The notes: generated from the sequence alone by a model not told the origin. Counted from the first letter of the stretch, positions 33,891 through 43,529 are shown. The stretch is 64,000 nt of DNA from Streptomyces endocoffeicus (GCF_016741935.1 NZ_JAERRG010000032.1:1-64000); one strand, 5' to 3'. Made by a program: numbers and translations.

Positions 33891-35504
33891 ATGCACGGGA
33901 CGACCATCGATCCGACTGCGCCGCCGGGTGACACCGACGCCCCGTACGACGTCGTGCTGATCGGGTACGGCCCGGTCGGCCAGACCCTGGCGGCGCTGCT
34001 CGGGCAGGCTGGCCACCGCGTCGCGGTCCTCGAACGCTGGCCCCGGCTGTACGGCAGGGCGCGCGCCGGGCACGTCGACCACGAGATCATGCGAATCTTC
34101 CAGTCTCTCGGCGTGGCCGAGCGGGTCGCGCGGGACATGTTTCGCGCCACCAAGTACGAGTTCCGTAACGCGGCGGGCGAGACCCTGCTGACCTTCGACT
34201 GGGACGCCGAGGGCATCTCCGGCTGGCCCTCCGACTACTTCATGTACCAGCCGTCGGTCGAGGACGCGCTCGACGCGGCGGTGCGGGCGCTGCCCAATGT
34301 CTCGGTACACCAGGGCTGGGAGGCCACCGAGCTCACCCAGCACGGGGACCACGTCGAGGTCACCGTGCGGGAGAGCGCCGGCTCCCGCGCCGGGAACAGT
34401 CTTCCCGGCGCGCGGACCCGGACGTTCCGGGGCCGGTACCTGGTGGGCGTCGACGGCGCGAACAGCTTCGTCCGCGCCCGGCTCGGCACTGCCCGGAGCG
34501 ACGTCGGCTTTAAGGAGACCTGGTTCGTCTGCGACCTCGAGCCGAAGATTCCGCTGCACCTGGGGTTCGACAATGGGCAGGTGTGCGACCCGGCCCGCCC
34601 GCACTGCCTCTTCCAGCTCGGCACCCGGCACCGCCGGTTCGAGTTCGCGCTGCTGCCCGGTGAGGACCCGGGCCGGTTCGACGACCCGTGGGCGGCCTGG
34701 GAGCTGCTCGAGCCCTATGGCATCACCCCGGACCGGGCCGACCTCGTCCGGCACGCGGTCTACACCTTCGAGGCCGGGCTCGCCGAACAGTGGCGCAGCG
34801 GCCGGACCCTGCTGGCGGGCGACGCCGCGCATGTCATGCCGCCGTTCATGGGGCAGGGGATGTGCTCGGGGATCCGTGACGCCAAGGCCCTCGCCTGGCG
34901 ACTGGACCTGGTACTGCGTGGCCTCGCCGCCGACACCCTGCTCGACGGCTACCAGGCCGAGCGGGCGCCCCACGTCGAGACGCTGATCCGGCTCTCCGTC
35001 GAGGCGGGCCGGGTGTCCTGCACTTTCGACCCGGAGATCGCCGCGGCCAGGGACGAGGCCTTCCGCCGCGGCCAGGTACCACCCCTGCCCGTCTTCCCCC
35101 ACCTGCACGGCGGGTTCCTCGACACTGCAGCCGAAGGAAAGGCGGCCGAGGTCGTCGGCAGGCTCGCCCCACAGGGCAGGGTGCGGTCCGCAGGCCGCAC
35201 CGGGCGGTTCGACGACGTGGTCGGCCACGGCTGGACCTTGTTGTTCGCCCCCGTCGCTGCCCGCGAACTCACCGCGCCCCAGGTGGCCGTGCTCGACCGG
35301 ATCGGTGCCCGGGTGGTTGCCCTCGGCGAGGACCCCGCCGACGTCGACGGCTACTACGCCGACTACTTCGCCCGCACCGGCCTCGCGGCGATCCTTTACC
35401 GCCCGGACTTCTACGTCTTCGGCGCCGCCGAGGACGCCGCAGCGGCGGGCCGGGCCGTCGAGGCTCTGGGCCGGGCGCTGGCGGGAACGGCGGTGGTTCC
35501 GTGA
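33891..35504 (+). CDS. MhpA-like FAD-dependent aromatic hydroxylase
   Basis: 537 residues from ATG 33891, with GGGAGGGG upstream. The flavin fold motif is LIGYGPVGQTLAALLGQAG and the second motif is VGVDGANSFVRARLG. The MhpA signature GDAAHVMPPFMGQGMCSGIR is well kept. A thioredoxin-like C-terminal domain typical of this subgroup follows. MhpA hydroxylates 3-(3-hydroxyphenyl)propionate to the catechol; here the exact phenol is unknown. The enzyme starts the rightward operon, is coupled to the hydrolase gene by a four-base overlap, and lies divergent from a second FAD monooxygenase. Confidence 0.9.
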   Translation: MHGTTIDPTAPPGDTDAPYDVVLIGYGPVGQTLAALLGQAGHRVAVLERWPRLYGRARAGHVDHEIMRIFQSLGVAERVARDMFRATKYEFRNAAGETLLTFDWDAEGISGWPSDYFMYQPSVEDALDAAVRALPNVSVHQGWEATELTQHGDHVEVTVRESAGSRAGNSLPGARTRTFRGRYLVGVDGANSFVRARLGTARSDVGFKETWFVCDLEPKIPLHLGFDNGQVCDPARPHCLFQLGTRHRRFEFALLPGEDPGRFDDPWAAWELLEPYGITPDRADLVRHAVYTFEAGLAEQWRSGRTLLAGDAAHVMPPFMGQGMCSGIRDAKALAWRLDLVLRGLAADTLLDGYQAERAPHVETLIRLSVEAGRVSCTFDPEIAAARDEAFRRGQVPPLPVFPHLHGGFLDTAAEGKAAEVVGRLAPQGRVRSAGRTGRFDDVVGHGWTLLFAPVAARELTAPQVAVLDRIGARVVALGEDPADVDGYYADYFARTGLAAILYRPDFYVFGAAEDAAAAGRAVEALGRALAGTAVVP

Positions 35505-36610
35505 CGGACGCTCAGGAGTGGCGGGCCGCGGCAAAGGCGCACAAGCGGGCGATGCCGATGCAGCGGCTCGTCGGCAACGGCATGGACCCCGCCGACGCCC
35601 ACGAGCTCCACCGGCTCGCCGACGGCGGACGGCCGTGGGACGAGGCCGCCGAGGAGCTGGGGGAGCGGAACCTGGCCCGCGCAAGCGCCGCGCTCGCCGC
35701 AGGGCACACTGCGACGGCACACGGCTGGTACCTGTTCGCCTCGGCCTGCTTCCGGGCCGGGCAGGTCCCGCTCGCCGACGCCGAGCCGCGCAAGCGGGAG
35801 CTGTACCGCAGGCTGATCGACGCCTTCGGCGCGGCGGGCGCGCTGACCGAGCCCGCCGCCGAACACCTGGACCTGGACACCCCCGCCGGGATCGTGTCGG
35901 GCTGGCTGCTGCGCCCTGCCGGGGTCACCAGGCCGCCGGTCGTGGTGATCGTCGGCGGGTTCGACGGCTGGCGGGAGGAGTACCACGCCGGCGCCACATA
36001 TCTGCTCGAGCGAGGAGTCGCCGCCTTCCTCGCCGACTTTCCCGGGCAGGGAGAAAGCAGGCTGTTCCACGGCAGCCACATGACCCTGGGCGTGGAGAAG
36101 GCTTTCGGGGCGGTCGCAACGGCCCTGCGGGCGGACGGCAGGCTCGACGATCGGGTCGGGATCTGGGGGAACAGCATGGGCGGATACCTCGCCGCGCTGG
36201 CCGCCAGCGCAGGACAGGGGTACGCAGCCTGTTGCATCAACGGCGGCACCGTCCGCCCCGCCGAAATCCTGGACCGCTACCCGAGGTTCATCGCGAAGGT
36301 ACGGCCGCTGCTCGGGATCGACGACCCCGGGCAGGCCCATGCAGCGATGGAGCGCTACCGTCTCACCCCGGAGCGGCTGGCCCGGCTGCGGGTCCCGCTG
36401 CTCGTCCTGCACGGCAGCCCCGACCGGGTATTCCTGGCCGGCAACGCCCGCGCCCTGTACGACTCCGCGGCCTCGCCCGACAAGCGCTGGGCCGAGTGGC
36501 CCGACGGCGACCACTGCCTCTACAACCATTCGCACGAGAAGCACGTGCTCGTCACGGACTGGTTCGCCGACCGGCTCCGCGACTCCTTGGCCCGGGAGAG
36601 CGGCCGGTGA
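35501..36610 (+). CDS. Alpha/beta hydrolase, paralog of the 31.4-kb hydrolase
   Basis: 369 residues from a GTG overlapping the monooxygenase stop by four bases (GTGA). Same architecture as the enzyme at 31.4 kb: helical cap, then PPVVVIVGGFDGWREEYHAG, nucleophile Ser in IWGNSMGGYLAALA, an acid region VLHGSPDRVFLAGN and a final His in DGDHCLYNHSHEK. The likely role is hydrolysis of a ring-fission product or an aromatic ketone or ester. Two related hydrolases and two dioxygenases in one cluster suggest two consecutive cleavage steps, or two related substrates. Confidence 0.87.
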   Translation: MTDAQEWRAAAKAHKRAMPMQRLVGNGMDPADAHELHRLADGGRPWDEAAEELGERNLARASAALAAGHTATAHGWYLFASACFRAGQVPLADAEPRKRELYRRLIDAFGAAGALTEPAAEHLDLDTPAGIVSGWLLRPAGVTRPPVVVIVGGFDGWREEYHAGATYLLERGVAAFLADFPGQGESRLFHGSHMTLGVEKAFGAVATALRADGRLDDRVGIWGNSMGGYLAALAASAGQGYAACCINGGTVRPAEILDRYPRFIAKVRPLLGIDDPGQAHAAMERYRLTPERLARLRVPLLVLHGSPDRVFLAGNARALYDSAASPDKRWAEWPDGDHCLYNHSHEKHVLVTDWFADRLRDSLARESGR

Positions 36611-36642
36611 GACAGTGGCATCCTCGACCCAGGAGGTGAACG

Positions 36643-37617
36643 GTGTTGTCGAGTCCTCTGCGTGACTACATCCTCACGAAGTCCCGGAACCCGGTGACCC
36701 TGCTCAACTCCGCGGCCCGGCTCTTCGGCGGGGCGGTCACCCTCAGCCCCCTCGGTCCGCTCCACGAGGGCGACCACGAGCTGCGCGGCGTCGCGGCCCC
36801 GGGCTTCGCCGTCGGCTACTTCGCCTCCTCGCTGTCGGTGCAGGTCGGCGCGGCCCCCGGCAGAGACTCGTACTTCGTCAACCTGGGCCTGGCCGGCGAG
36901 ATCGCCGCGCGCCGCGGCGACCGGCAGGCCGTCCTCGGCCAGGCCAGGGCCGGGGTCTACAACCCCGGCGACGCCCAGGAACTCCGCCAGAACCGGCACG
37001 GGACGCGCTTCCTCGGCCTGCGGATCGACGCCGGGCTCGTCCGGCGCGAGCTCGCGGCGCTCACCGGGCGCCCGGATGCCCCCGCCGTCCGCTTCGACCT
37101 GCCGCTCGACCTGTCCCAACCGCGGGGCAGGGCGGTGAAGCTGCTGATCGAGTCCCTGATCGAGCAGCTCGACTCCGGTGACCCGCTGTTCCAGCGGCAG
37201 GAGCTGCAGCAGAGCCAGCTGCGCTGCATCGTGACCGCTCTACTGCTGGCCCAGCCGCACACCCACACCGTCACATTGCACGCCGCCCCCGCCACACCGC
37301 ACCCCAAGGCGCTGCGGTCGGCCCTTGCCTTCGTCGAGGACAACCTGCCGGAGCCGCTCTCCCTGGGCCGGATCGCGGAGGCGGCCGGGTGCAGCGCACG
37401 GACGCTCAGCGGCATGTTCCGGGAAGAGCTCGACACGTCGCCCATGAGTTACGTTCGCGGCCTCCGCCTGGACCGCATACGCCACGACATCCTGACGACC
37501 GATGACCCAATCGGAGACATCGCGTATCGCTGGGGCGTCACCCATCTCGGCAGATTCGCGAGCGAGTACCGTTCGCGATTCGGTGAGCTTCCGTCGGCTA
37601 CCGCCGCCCGAAGATAG
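36643..37617 (+). CDS. AraC-family activator of the aromatic cluster
   Basis: 324 residues from a GTG at 36643 with AGGAGG in place. The N-terminal 200 residues form the ligand/dimer domain of the AraC-binding type 2 group (LSPLGPLHEGDHELRGVAAP, ARAGVYNPGDAQELR, GTRFLGLRIDAGLVRREL). The C-terminal double helix-turn-helix has LGRIAEAAGCSARTLSGMFR and GDIAYRWGVTHLGRFASEYR. It is the third gene of the rightward operon, 32 bases after the hydrolase. It probably binds the inverted repeat at 33.76-33.84 kb in response to the aromatic inducer (inference). Confidence 0.88.
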   Translation: MLSSPLRDYILTKSRNPVTLLNSAARLFGGAVTLSPLGPLHEGDHELRGVAAPGFAVGYFASSLSVQVGAAPGRDSYFVNLGLAGEIAARRGDRQAVLGQARAGVYNPGDAQELRQNRHGTRFLGLRIDAGLVRRELAALTGRPDAPAVRFDLPLDLSQPRGRAVKLLIESLIEQLDSGDPLFQRQELQQSQLRCIVTALLLAQPHTHTVTLHAAPATPHPKALRSALAFVEDNLPEPLSLGRIAEAAGCSARTLSGMFREELDTSPMSYVRGLRLDRIRHDILTTDDPIGDIAYRWGVTHLGRFASEYRSRFGELPSATAARR

Positions 37618-37639
37618 CTTCCACACCGTCGCAGGGGTC

Positions 37640-38010
37640 ACGTCCTCTGAAGTGGTGTTTCGATAGGACGGCGACTCCCGTCGCAGTAGCCCCTGTTTGA
37701 GGCTATTCGTCCAGTTGTGGGGTGTGCTGTCGGTGTCCTGCTCAGGGGTGCAGGCGGCGTGGCATTCAGCGAGGATGGCCGGGCCGATGTAGCGGCGCTG
37801 CCCGGTCCATTCGCCGGTCTGCTCGGCCAGTACAGCGGTGACCAGGCGGGTGAGCGCAGCGCGGTCGGGGAAGATGCCCACGACGTCGGTGCGGCGACGG
37901 ATCTCTTTGTCCAGGCGCTCTTGGGGATTGCTCGACCAGATCTGCTTCCACCCGGCCCTCGGGTAGATCGGGTGTGATACTGGTGGGTTCGCGTATTCAA
38001 CTGTCACCAG
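37640..38010 (-). pseudogene. IS256-family transposase, C-terminal fragment
   Basis: On the minus strand WKQIWSSNPQERLDKEIRRR is followed by TDVVGIFPDRAALTRLVTAV and LAEQTGEWTGQRRYIG, an unmistakable C-terminal region of IS256 mutator-type transposases. The N-terminal three quarters, including the DDE residues, are absent. The sequence TGAAGTGGTGTTTCG near 37650 could be the former outer end of the element. It ends immediately after the AraC gene. Confidence 0.85.
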
Positions 38011-38210
38011 TTCTCCGAGGGGTCCAGCCTGGTGGTGACCGCCAGTGGCCCCCAGAGGCGTATCAGCTCCAGGCGCTCGGTCTGCGGCATCGGTGCGGCC
38101 CGGCTGATGTGCACTGGAGGAAGCCGGAAAGGCCGGGTGAGCTTGCTGGCCGAACACCACAGCAGGAAGTTCCGGATGGTGTTGCGGGCGTGCTGGTTGT
38201 GTTCGGCGTG
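38011..38210 (-). pseudogene. Small fragment resembling a Streptomyces recombinase/integrase
   Basis: Minus-strand codons read ARNTIRNFLLWCSASKLTRP, then FRLPPVHISRAAPMPQTERL and ELIRLWGPL. This resembles a segment common in actinobacterial site-specific integrase-like proteins before their catalytic domain. It has no start, no catalytic Arg-His-Tyr residues, and is joined directly to the IS256 fragment and to an IS type 1 fragment. Low-confidence assignment. Confidence 0.35.
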
Positions 38211-38224
38211 CCAGGCGTCGCCGT

Positions 38225-38897
38225 CTTGCGTCGCCATCGGCTGGTCACCCCGGGCACGCTGCTGACCTGGCACCGGCGTTTGGTGCGCTGGAAGTGGCGC
38301 CAGACGGCGGTCAGATCGGGTCGTCCACCATTGCCGGAAGGGACAGTTGCGCTCATCCAGCGCCTGGCGAGCGAGAACCCGAGACCGTCTTCCGCAAACG
38401 TCTCTACGTCTTCTTCGTCATGGAGATCGCCACCCGGCGCGTCCACGCCCTGGGCGTCACCGCCCACCCCACCGGCGCATGGGTCACCCAACTCGCCCGC
38501 AACCTGCTCATGGACTTCGAAGACAAAGCTGGGCGCTTCCGGTTCCTCATCCGGGACCGGGACAGCAAGTTCACCGCCGCATTCGACGCCGTCTTCGCCG
38601 GCAATGGCACTGCCGTCATCCCGACTCCGCCGCAAAGCCCACGGTCCAACGCGTTCGCCGAACGATGGATACGCACAGCCCGCGCCGAATGCACCGACAG
38701 ATTCCTCATCACCGGCGAATGACACCTGAGTACGGTCCTCACCAGGTACACCGAGCACTACAACTCCGGACGAGTAGGCGCCAGCAGGTACTCGGCGGAC
38801 TGCTCAACGAGTACCACACCACGCCACCCCGACCGTCTCACCATCCCCAGGAAACGCCCAGCTCAGCAGCCTGATCGGAATATTGACACCCTTCAGG
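38225..38897 (+). pseudogene. IS type 1, copy 4: transposase with deletion and early stop
   Basis: LRRHRLVTPGTLLTWHRRLV through VALIQRLASENP, then a deletion of about 60 residues near 38388, then FRKRLYVFFVMEIATRRVHA with RDRDSKFTAAFDAVFAG and ERWIRTARAECTDR. A stop after LITGE at 38720 and another small deletion precede the end VLGGLLNEYHTT. The right boundary GACACCCTTCAGG is at 38885-38897. It is not able to make active transposase. Confidence 0.75.
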
Positions 38898-38981
38898 TCC
38901 CCAGCAACGCTCTAATCCTGGTCTCAGGTTGATCGGGGACAATGAGCGGCAAAAGCATCGACTGGAAGAGGGCGGGCCGGC

Positions 38982-39674
38982 GTGCGGATCATGATCGCGG
39001 ATGATGACGTGGCCATCCGTGAGTCGCTGGAGCGGGTGCTCCAGGTCGAGGGTTACGACACCAGCACCGTCGCCAACGGTCTCGCCGTGCTCGACGGGGT
39101 CGGTGGGGCCGGCGGTGACACGCTGGATCTGCTGCTCCTCGACGTGATGATGCCCCGCCTCGGCGGGTTGGAGACCTGCCGGCGGTTACGGGCCGCGGGT
39201 CGGGATCTGCCGGTGCTGATGCTGACCGCCCGTGACCAGGTCTCCGACCGGGTCACGGGGCTGGACGCGGGCGCCGACGACTACCTGCCCAAGCCGTTCG
39301 CCACCGAGGAGTTGCTGGCCCGGGTGCGGGCCCTGCTGCGCCGGCGCACGCCGACCGACGGGGAGTCGCAGATCCTGTCGTTCGCCGACGTCCGGCTCGA
39401 TCCCGACAGGTTCGAGGCGTGGCGGGGCGGGCGGCCGCTGCACCTGACCCGGACCGAGTTCTCCCTCCTGGAGGTCCTCGTGTGCAACGCGACCCGGGTC
39501 TTGACCCGCGACGCGCTGTTCGAGGCGATCTGGGGCTTCGGCATGAGCTCCACCGCCAACAACCTCCAGGTATACGTGAGCTACCTGCGTCGCAAGATGG
39601 AGGCCGAGGGTGAGCCGCGATTGATCTACACGCTGCGCGGCCTGGGATACACGTTGCGGGAGACTCCTCCGTGA
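38982..39674 (+). CDS. OmpR-family response regulator
   Basis: 230 residues from a GTG at 38982. The receiver domain has the acidic pocket IADDDVAIRES, phospho-acceptor Asp in LLLLDVMMPRLGG and Lys in DYLPKPFATEE. The C-terminal winged helix has HLTRTEFSLLEVLVCN and VYVSYLRRKMEAEGEPRLIY. Its stop overlaps the start of the sensor kinase gene by four bases. The MMPL exporter gene, convergent to this pair on the other side, is a plausible target. Confidence 0.92.
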   Translation: MRIMIADDDVAIRESLERVLQVEGYDTSTVANGLAVLDGVGGAGGDTLDLLLLDVMMPRLGGLETCRRLRAAGRDLPVLMLTARDQVSDRVTGLDAGADDYLPKPFATEELLARVRALLRRRTPTDGESQILSFADVRLDPDRFEAWRGGRPLHLTRTEFSLLEVLVCNATRVLTRDALFEAIWGFGMSSTANNLQVYVSYLRRKMEAEGEPRLIYTLRGLGYTLRETPP

Positions 39675-41074
39675 GCAGGCCCGTCGGCCGGGAACCGCGC
39701 CGGCTGACCCGATGGTGGCGCCGGCGGTCCCTGCGGACCAGGCTGACGGTGATCGCGGCGACGGCCATCGCGGTCAGCGTGTTCGTGGCCTTCCAGGTGG
39801 CCAGCGAGCTGCTGGACTGGGAGCTGCAGGACACCGCCGAGAATCAGCTGCGCGCCGACTCCCGCGTCCTGGCGACGAACGCGGAGCGCGCCGGTCTGGC
39901 GCAGGTCCAGCTACCGCCGTATCCCGGATCCGGTCGGCTGGTGCGGGTCATCCTGCCCGACGGCTCGACCCGGACGCCGGCCGGCCAACCCGCGCTGCCC
40001 CCGGTCAGCGAGCACGCCGGGCGCGTGGCGCAGGGCGCGTCGGCCGACCTGATGGAGTCGAAGGACGGCGACGACGACGGCTACCGCATCTACACTCTGC
40101 GGGCGGGCGACGGCGCGGTCCAGGTGGCCCGCGTCGCGGACGACAGCCCGATCAACCGGTTCGGGTTGGGCATGCTGCTGATCGGGCTGCTCTGCGTGGT
40201 CGGCGGCGCCCTTGTCGGGCGGACCGTGGCGCGGACCGGGCTGGCACCGATCGACCGGCTGACCGCCGCAGCGGTACGTGTCGCGCACACCCGGGATCTC
40301 GACGCCGACATCCCGGATGAGGGCGGTGGGGAGATCCGGCGGCTGATCCAGTCGATCAACGACATGCTCGCCGCGCTCCGGGACTCCCGGCGGGCCCAGC
40401 GGCTGCTCGCCGAGGACGCCGCCCACGAGCTCAAGACCCCGCTCACCAGCCTGCGCCTCAACGTCGAGCTGCTGATCCGGCTCGATCGGCGCGGCACCCT
40501 GGACAGCGCACTGCCGGCGGAGAGCCGGACCCGGCTGCTCAACGATCTCGGCGCCCAGGTGGCCGAGTTGAGCACCCTTGCCGCCGAGCTGACCGACCTG
40601 GCGCGCGGTGACGTCAGCGACGAGAGCACCGAGCTGCTCGACCTCGTCGACGTGGTGGTGGCCGCCGCGACCCGGGCGCGTTCTCACGTGCCCGACATCG
40701 AGGTCGCGCTCGACGTGACCTCCGTGTGGGTGAGCGGGCGTCCCGCTGCGCTCCAGCGGGCGGTGCTCAACCTCATCGACAACGCCGGCAAGTGGTCCCC
40801 CGCGGACCAGCCGGTCCAGGTCCGGCTCCGTGCCGAGGGCGCGTCGGCGGTGCTCGAGGTCGACGACGCCGGGCCGGGCATCGACGCCGCCGACGTACCG
40901 CGGGTGTTCGACCGGTTCTACCGTGCCGACAGCGCCCGGGCGTTGCCGGGATCCGGTCTGGGGCTGTCGATCGTGCAGCGGGTCGTCGACGCCCACGGCG
41001 GCCGGGCCACCGTCGCCCGCTCCGCACGCGGTGGCGCGCTGCTTCGGGTCGACCTTCCGGCCGCGGTGCGCTGA
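39671..41074 (+). CDS. Sensor histidine kinase
   Basis: 467 residues. A transmembrane helix at about residues 22-45 (RLTVIAATAIAVSVFVAFQV), an extracytoplasmic loop of about 110 residues, and a second helix (GLGMLLIGLLCVVGGALVG) are followed by a HAMP linker. The H-box is EDAAHELKTPLTSLRLNVEL, the N-box is in AVLNLIDNAGKWSP, and the G-boxes are DDAGPGI and GSGLGLSIVQRVVDAHGG. It is a membrane partner of the response regulator to which it is translationally coupled. The signal is unknown; envelope stress or a toxic lipophile would fit with the neighbouring MMPL protein. Confidence 0.92.
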   Translation: MSRPVGREPRRLTRWWRRRSLRTRLTVIAATAIAVSVFVAFQVASELLDWELQDTAENQLRADSRVLATNAERAGLAQVQLPPYPGSGRLVRVILPDGSTRTPAGQPALPPVSEHAGRVAQGASADLMESKDGDDDGYRIYTLRAGDGAVQVARVADDSPINRFGLGMLLIGLLCVVGGALVGRTVARTGLAPIDRLTAAAVRVAHTRDLDADIPDEGGGEIRRLIQSINDMLAALRDSRRAQRLLAEDAAHELKTPLTSLRLNVELLIRLDRRGTLDSALPAESRTRLLNDLGAQVAELSTLAAELTDLARGDVSDESTELLDLVDVVVAAATRARSHVPDIEVALDVTSVWVSGRPAALQRAVLNLIDNAGKWSPADQPVQVRLRAEGASAVLEVDDAGPGIDAADVPRVFDRFYRADSARALPGSGLGLSIVQRVVDAHGGRATVARSARGGALLRVDLPAAVR

Positions 41075-41224
41075 CCCGCCCCGGCGGCGCGGCGCAGGAC
41101 AAGGGACGGCGGCCCTCGGGCATGGCTCCGCGCGGCTCACCGCCGGGGCAGGACACCGCGGTGCGCCGACCCCAGCCCCAGCGCGTGGCGCAGGACCAAA
41201 GGGCGGCGGCCGTCGGGCCCATGA

Positions 41225-41261
41225 GAAAAATCCGGGACGGGCCTGGGTCCCCGTCCCGGAT
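41225..41261 (-). terminator. Intrinsic terminator of the MMPL gene
   Basis: A perfect 12-bp stem, ATCCGGGACGGG at 41230-41241 with CCCGTCCCGGAT at 41250-41261, and an eight-base loop, 20 bases after the mmpL stop. On the minus strand the stem is followed by TTTTTCTCAT (the A run at 41225-41230 on the plus strand). This is the best Rho-independent terminator seen in the window. It also separates the convergent kinase transcript. Confidence 0.85.
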
Positions 41262-41280
41262 CTCGTCCGTGCCGCCGCGC

Positions 41281-43431
41281 TCACCGTTGCAGCGCGGGCT
41301 CCTCGTCGTCGCCGAGCGACTGTTGACCGTCCGGCAGCTCCGCCGCTGGACGGGACAGCCGGCTCGGCCACCAGATCCGCCGGCCGATCAGCAGCGTGAG
41401 GGCGGGCACCAGGACCGACCGCACCAGCAGGGCGTCGAGCAGCACGCCGAAGGCGACCAGGAACCCGACCTCGATCAGCATCACCAGCGGAAGTGTGGCG
41501 AGGACCGCGAACGTGGCCGCCAGGACCAGGCCTGCCGAGGTGATGACGCCACCGGTGGCCGAGAGGGCTTTGAGCATGCCTTCCCTGGTGCCGAGACGCA
41601 CGGTCTCCTCCCGGGCCCGGCTGGCCAGGAAGATGTTGTAGTCGACGCCGAGCGCCACCAGGAACAGGAATGCCAGCACCGGCGCCGAATAGTCGATGCC
41701 CTTGAACCCGAGGATCGTGTCGAAGACGAAGACGCTGCCGCCGAAGGCTGCGGCGAATGAGACGATCACGGTGGACATCAGGACCAGCGGGGCCACGATC
41801 GCGCGCAGCAGCAGCCCGAGGACGATCAGGACGACGGCGAGCACCAGCGGGATCACCAGCTTCTCGTCGCGGCTGGTGGTCACCTCGGTGTCGAGGTTCT
41901 CCGCACTCGGCCCGCCGACGATCGCCTCCGCCCCGCTCACCGCGTGCACGGCGGTGCGCACCCGCTTGATCGTGTCGTACTCCGCGACGGTGTCCGGCGC
42001 GTCCGTCGGGAACACGGAGATGTTGGCCCAGCCACGGCTGGTCTGCTCCGGGATGGCCAGGGCCACACCGCGAGTGTCCTTGACGATGTCGAGCACCCGC
42101 TCCTGGTGCGCCGGCCGAGTGAAGATCGTCATCGGCTGGCCGCCGAGCTCCGGGAAGTGCTGGCGGAGAACGGTGAAGCCGGTGACCGACTCCGGCGCGG
42201 ACAGGAACTGGTCCTGCTCCCGCAGGGCGCCGGTGTTGCCCGCCAGCCCGATGGCGAGCACGCCGAGGACTCCGAGCGAGCCGAGTGTCGCCACCCACCG
42301 GCGGCGGCTGATGGCGGTGCCGAGCCGTCCCCACAGCCCCGGCTTCTCCTCCACGGCCGTGCTGAACCGCGGGATGGCCGGCCAGAAGATCCGCCTGCCG
42401 AGCACCACGAGCACCGCCGGGAACAGCGTCAGCATGGCCACCAGCGCGCACAGGATGCCGGCCGCACCGATCGGGCCCAACCCGCTGGTGCTGTTCAGGT
42501 CCGCGACGAGCAGGCAGAGCAGGCCGGCGACCACGGTGGCCGCGGACGCGATGATGGCCGGCGCCGCGCCGCGTAACGCGTGGACCATCGCGACCCGGAC
42601 GTTCTCATGGTGGTGCAGTGCCTCCCGATATCGAGCGATGAGCAACAGCGCGTAGTCCGTGCCGACGCCGAATACCAGGATCGTCAGCAGCGCCGAGTTC
42701 TGGTCGTTGACCACGATGCCGAAGCCCTTGACGAGCAGGTAGACGGTCGCCATCGCGGTCAGTGCGGCCGCGCCAACGGCCACCAGCGGAATGAACCACA
42801 ACACCGGGCTGCGGTAGGTGAGGATGAGCAGGAGCGTGACGACGACGACGGTGGTAAGGAGGACCTGCACGTCGATGCCGTCGAAGACGGCGTCCATGTC
42901 GCCGTCGATCGCGCCCGGGCCGGTCACGTCGAGTTCCAGGCCGGCGGGGCGGTCCTTCGCGGCGTCACGCAACGGGCCGACGATGGCCTCCGGTTCGCCG
43001 TAGATCGTGCTCACCTCGAGGGTGAACATCATCGCCTTGCCGTCGGTGGAGCGTTTCGTCGGTGAGCCCTCATCGTCCTCGCCGGCCGCCGCCGTCGCCT
43101 TCGGGGGGTACCGCTTGGCAAGGGTGTTGTAGTGGCGCTCGACCGTCGCGCGGTCGGCGTCGGTCATGCCGCCGGCGCGGTGGTACACGAAGACGAACGT
43201 GTTGTTGTCGCCGTCGGGGAGACTGTCCTCCAGCACCGCCACCTTGGTGGACTCGGCACTGGCCGGCAGGGTGTCCACGGCGCTGTCGGTGGTGACCGAG
43301 CTCAACTTTCCACTCAGCGGCACCATGCCCGCCGCCAGCACCAACCACAAGCCAATCACCAACCACGGCACCCACCGGCCTGCCAACCGACCGGCCGGCG
43401 CTTCGCCGGACGGTGCTGTGTTGACTGCCAT
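41281..43431 (-). CDS. MMPL/RND-family membrane exporter
   Basis: 716 residues from ATG 43431, six bases after AGGAGG. Two repeated halves each have an extracytoplasmic domain and a block of about five to six membrane helices. The first half has FVFVYHRAGGMTD and VGTDYALLLIARYREAL, the second has FLFLVALGVDYNIFLASRAR. The GTDY/GVDY motifs carry the proton-relay Asp-Tyr pairs. MMPL proteins export lipids, antibiotics or lipophilic compounds by proton motive force. It is convergent with the two-component system at 39-41 kb, which may control it, and has its own terminator. Confidence 0.92.
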   Translation of the reverse strand: MAVNTAPSGEAPAGRLAGRWVPWLVIGLWLVLAAGMVPLSGKLSSVTTDSAVDTLPASAESTKVAVLEDSLPDGDNNTFVFVYHRAGGMTDADRATVERHYNTLAKRYPPKATAAAGEDDEGSPTKRSTDGKAMMFTLEVSTIYGEPEAIVGPLRDAAKDRPAGLELDVTGPGAIDGDMDAVFDGIDVQVLLTTVVVVTLLLILTYRSPVLWFIPLVAVGAAALTAMATVYLLVKGFGIVVNDQNSALLTILVFGVGTDYALLLIARYREALHHHENVRVAMVHALRGAAPAIIASAATVVAGLLCLLVADLNSTSGLGPIGAAGILCALVAMLTLFPAVLVVLGRRIFWPAIPRFSTAVEEKPGLWGRLGTAISRRRWVATLGSLGVLGVLAIGLAGNTGALREQDQFLSAPESVTGFTVLRQHFPELGGQPMTIFTRPAHQERVLDIVKDTRGVALAIPEQTSRGWANISVFPTDAPDTVAEYDTIKRVRTAVHAVSGAEAIVGGPSAENLDTEVTTSRDEKLVIPLVLAVVLIVLGLLLRAIVAPLVLMSTVIVSFAAAFGGSVFVFDTILGFKGIDYSAPVLAFLFLVALGVDYNIFLASRAREETVRLGTREGMLKALSATGGVITSAGLVLAATFAVLATLPLVMLIEVGFLVAFGVLLDALLVRSVLVPALTLLIGRRIWWPSRLSRPAAELPDGQQSLGDDEEPALQR

Positions 43432-43529
43432 CACTAGCCTCCTACATACGGGTTACATCGCTTATCTGGATGCCTACTTCGTACCGAGCGAACCTGAGGC
43501 GACTGTTAATACGGCGCTCAGGCCGATTG

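Noticed and set aside
33858..35720. 620-residue minus-strand open frame
   Set aside because: Antisense of the MhpA-like hydroxylase.
39911..42451. 846-residue minus-strand open frame
   Set aside because: Runs antisense through the sensor kinase and out of frame through the MMPL gene; both have strong motifs.
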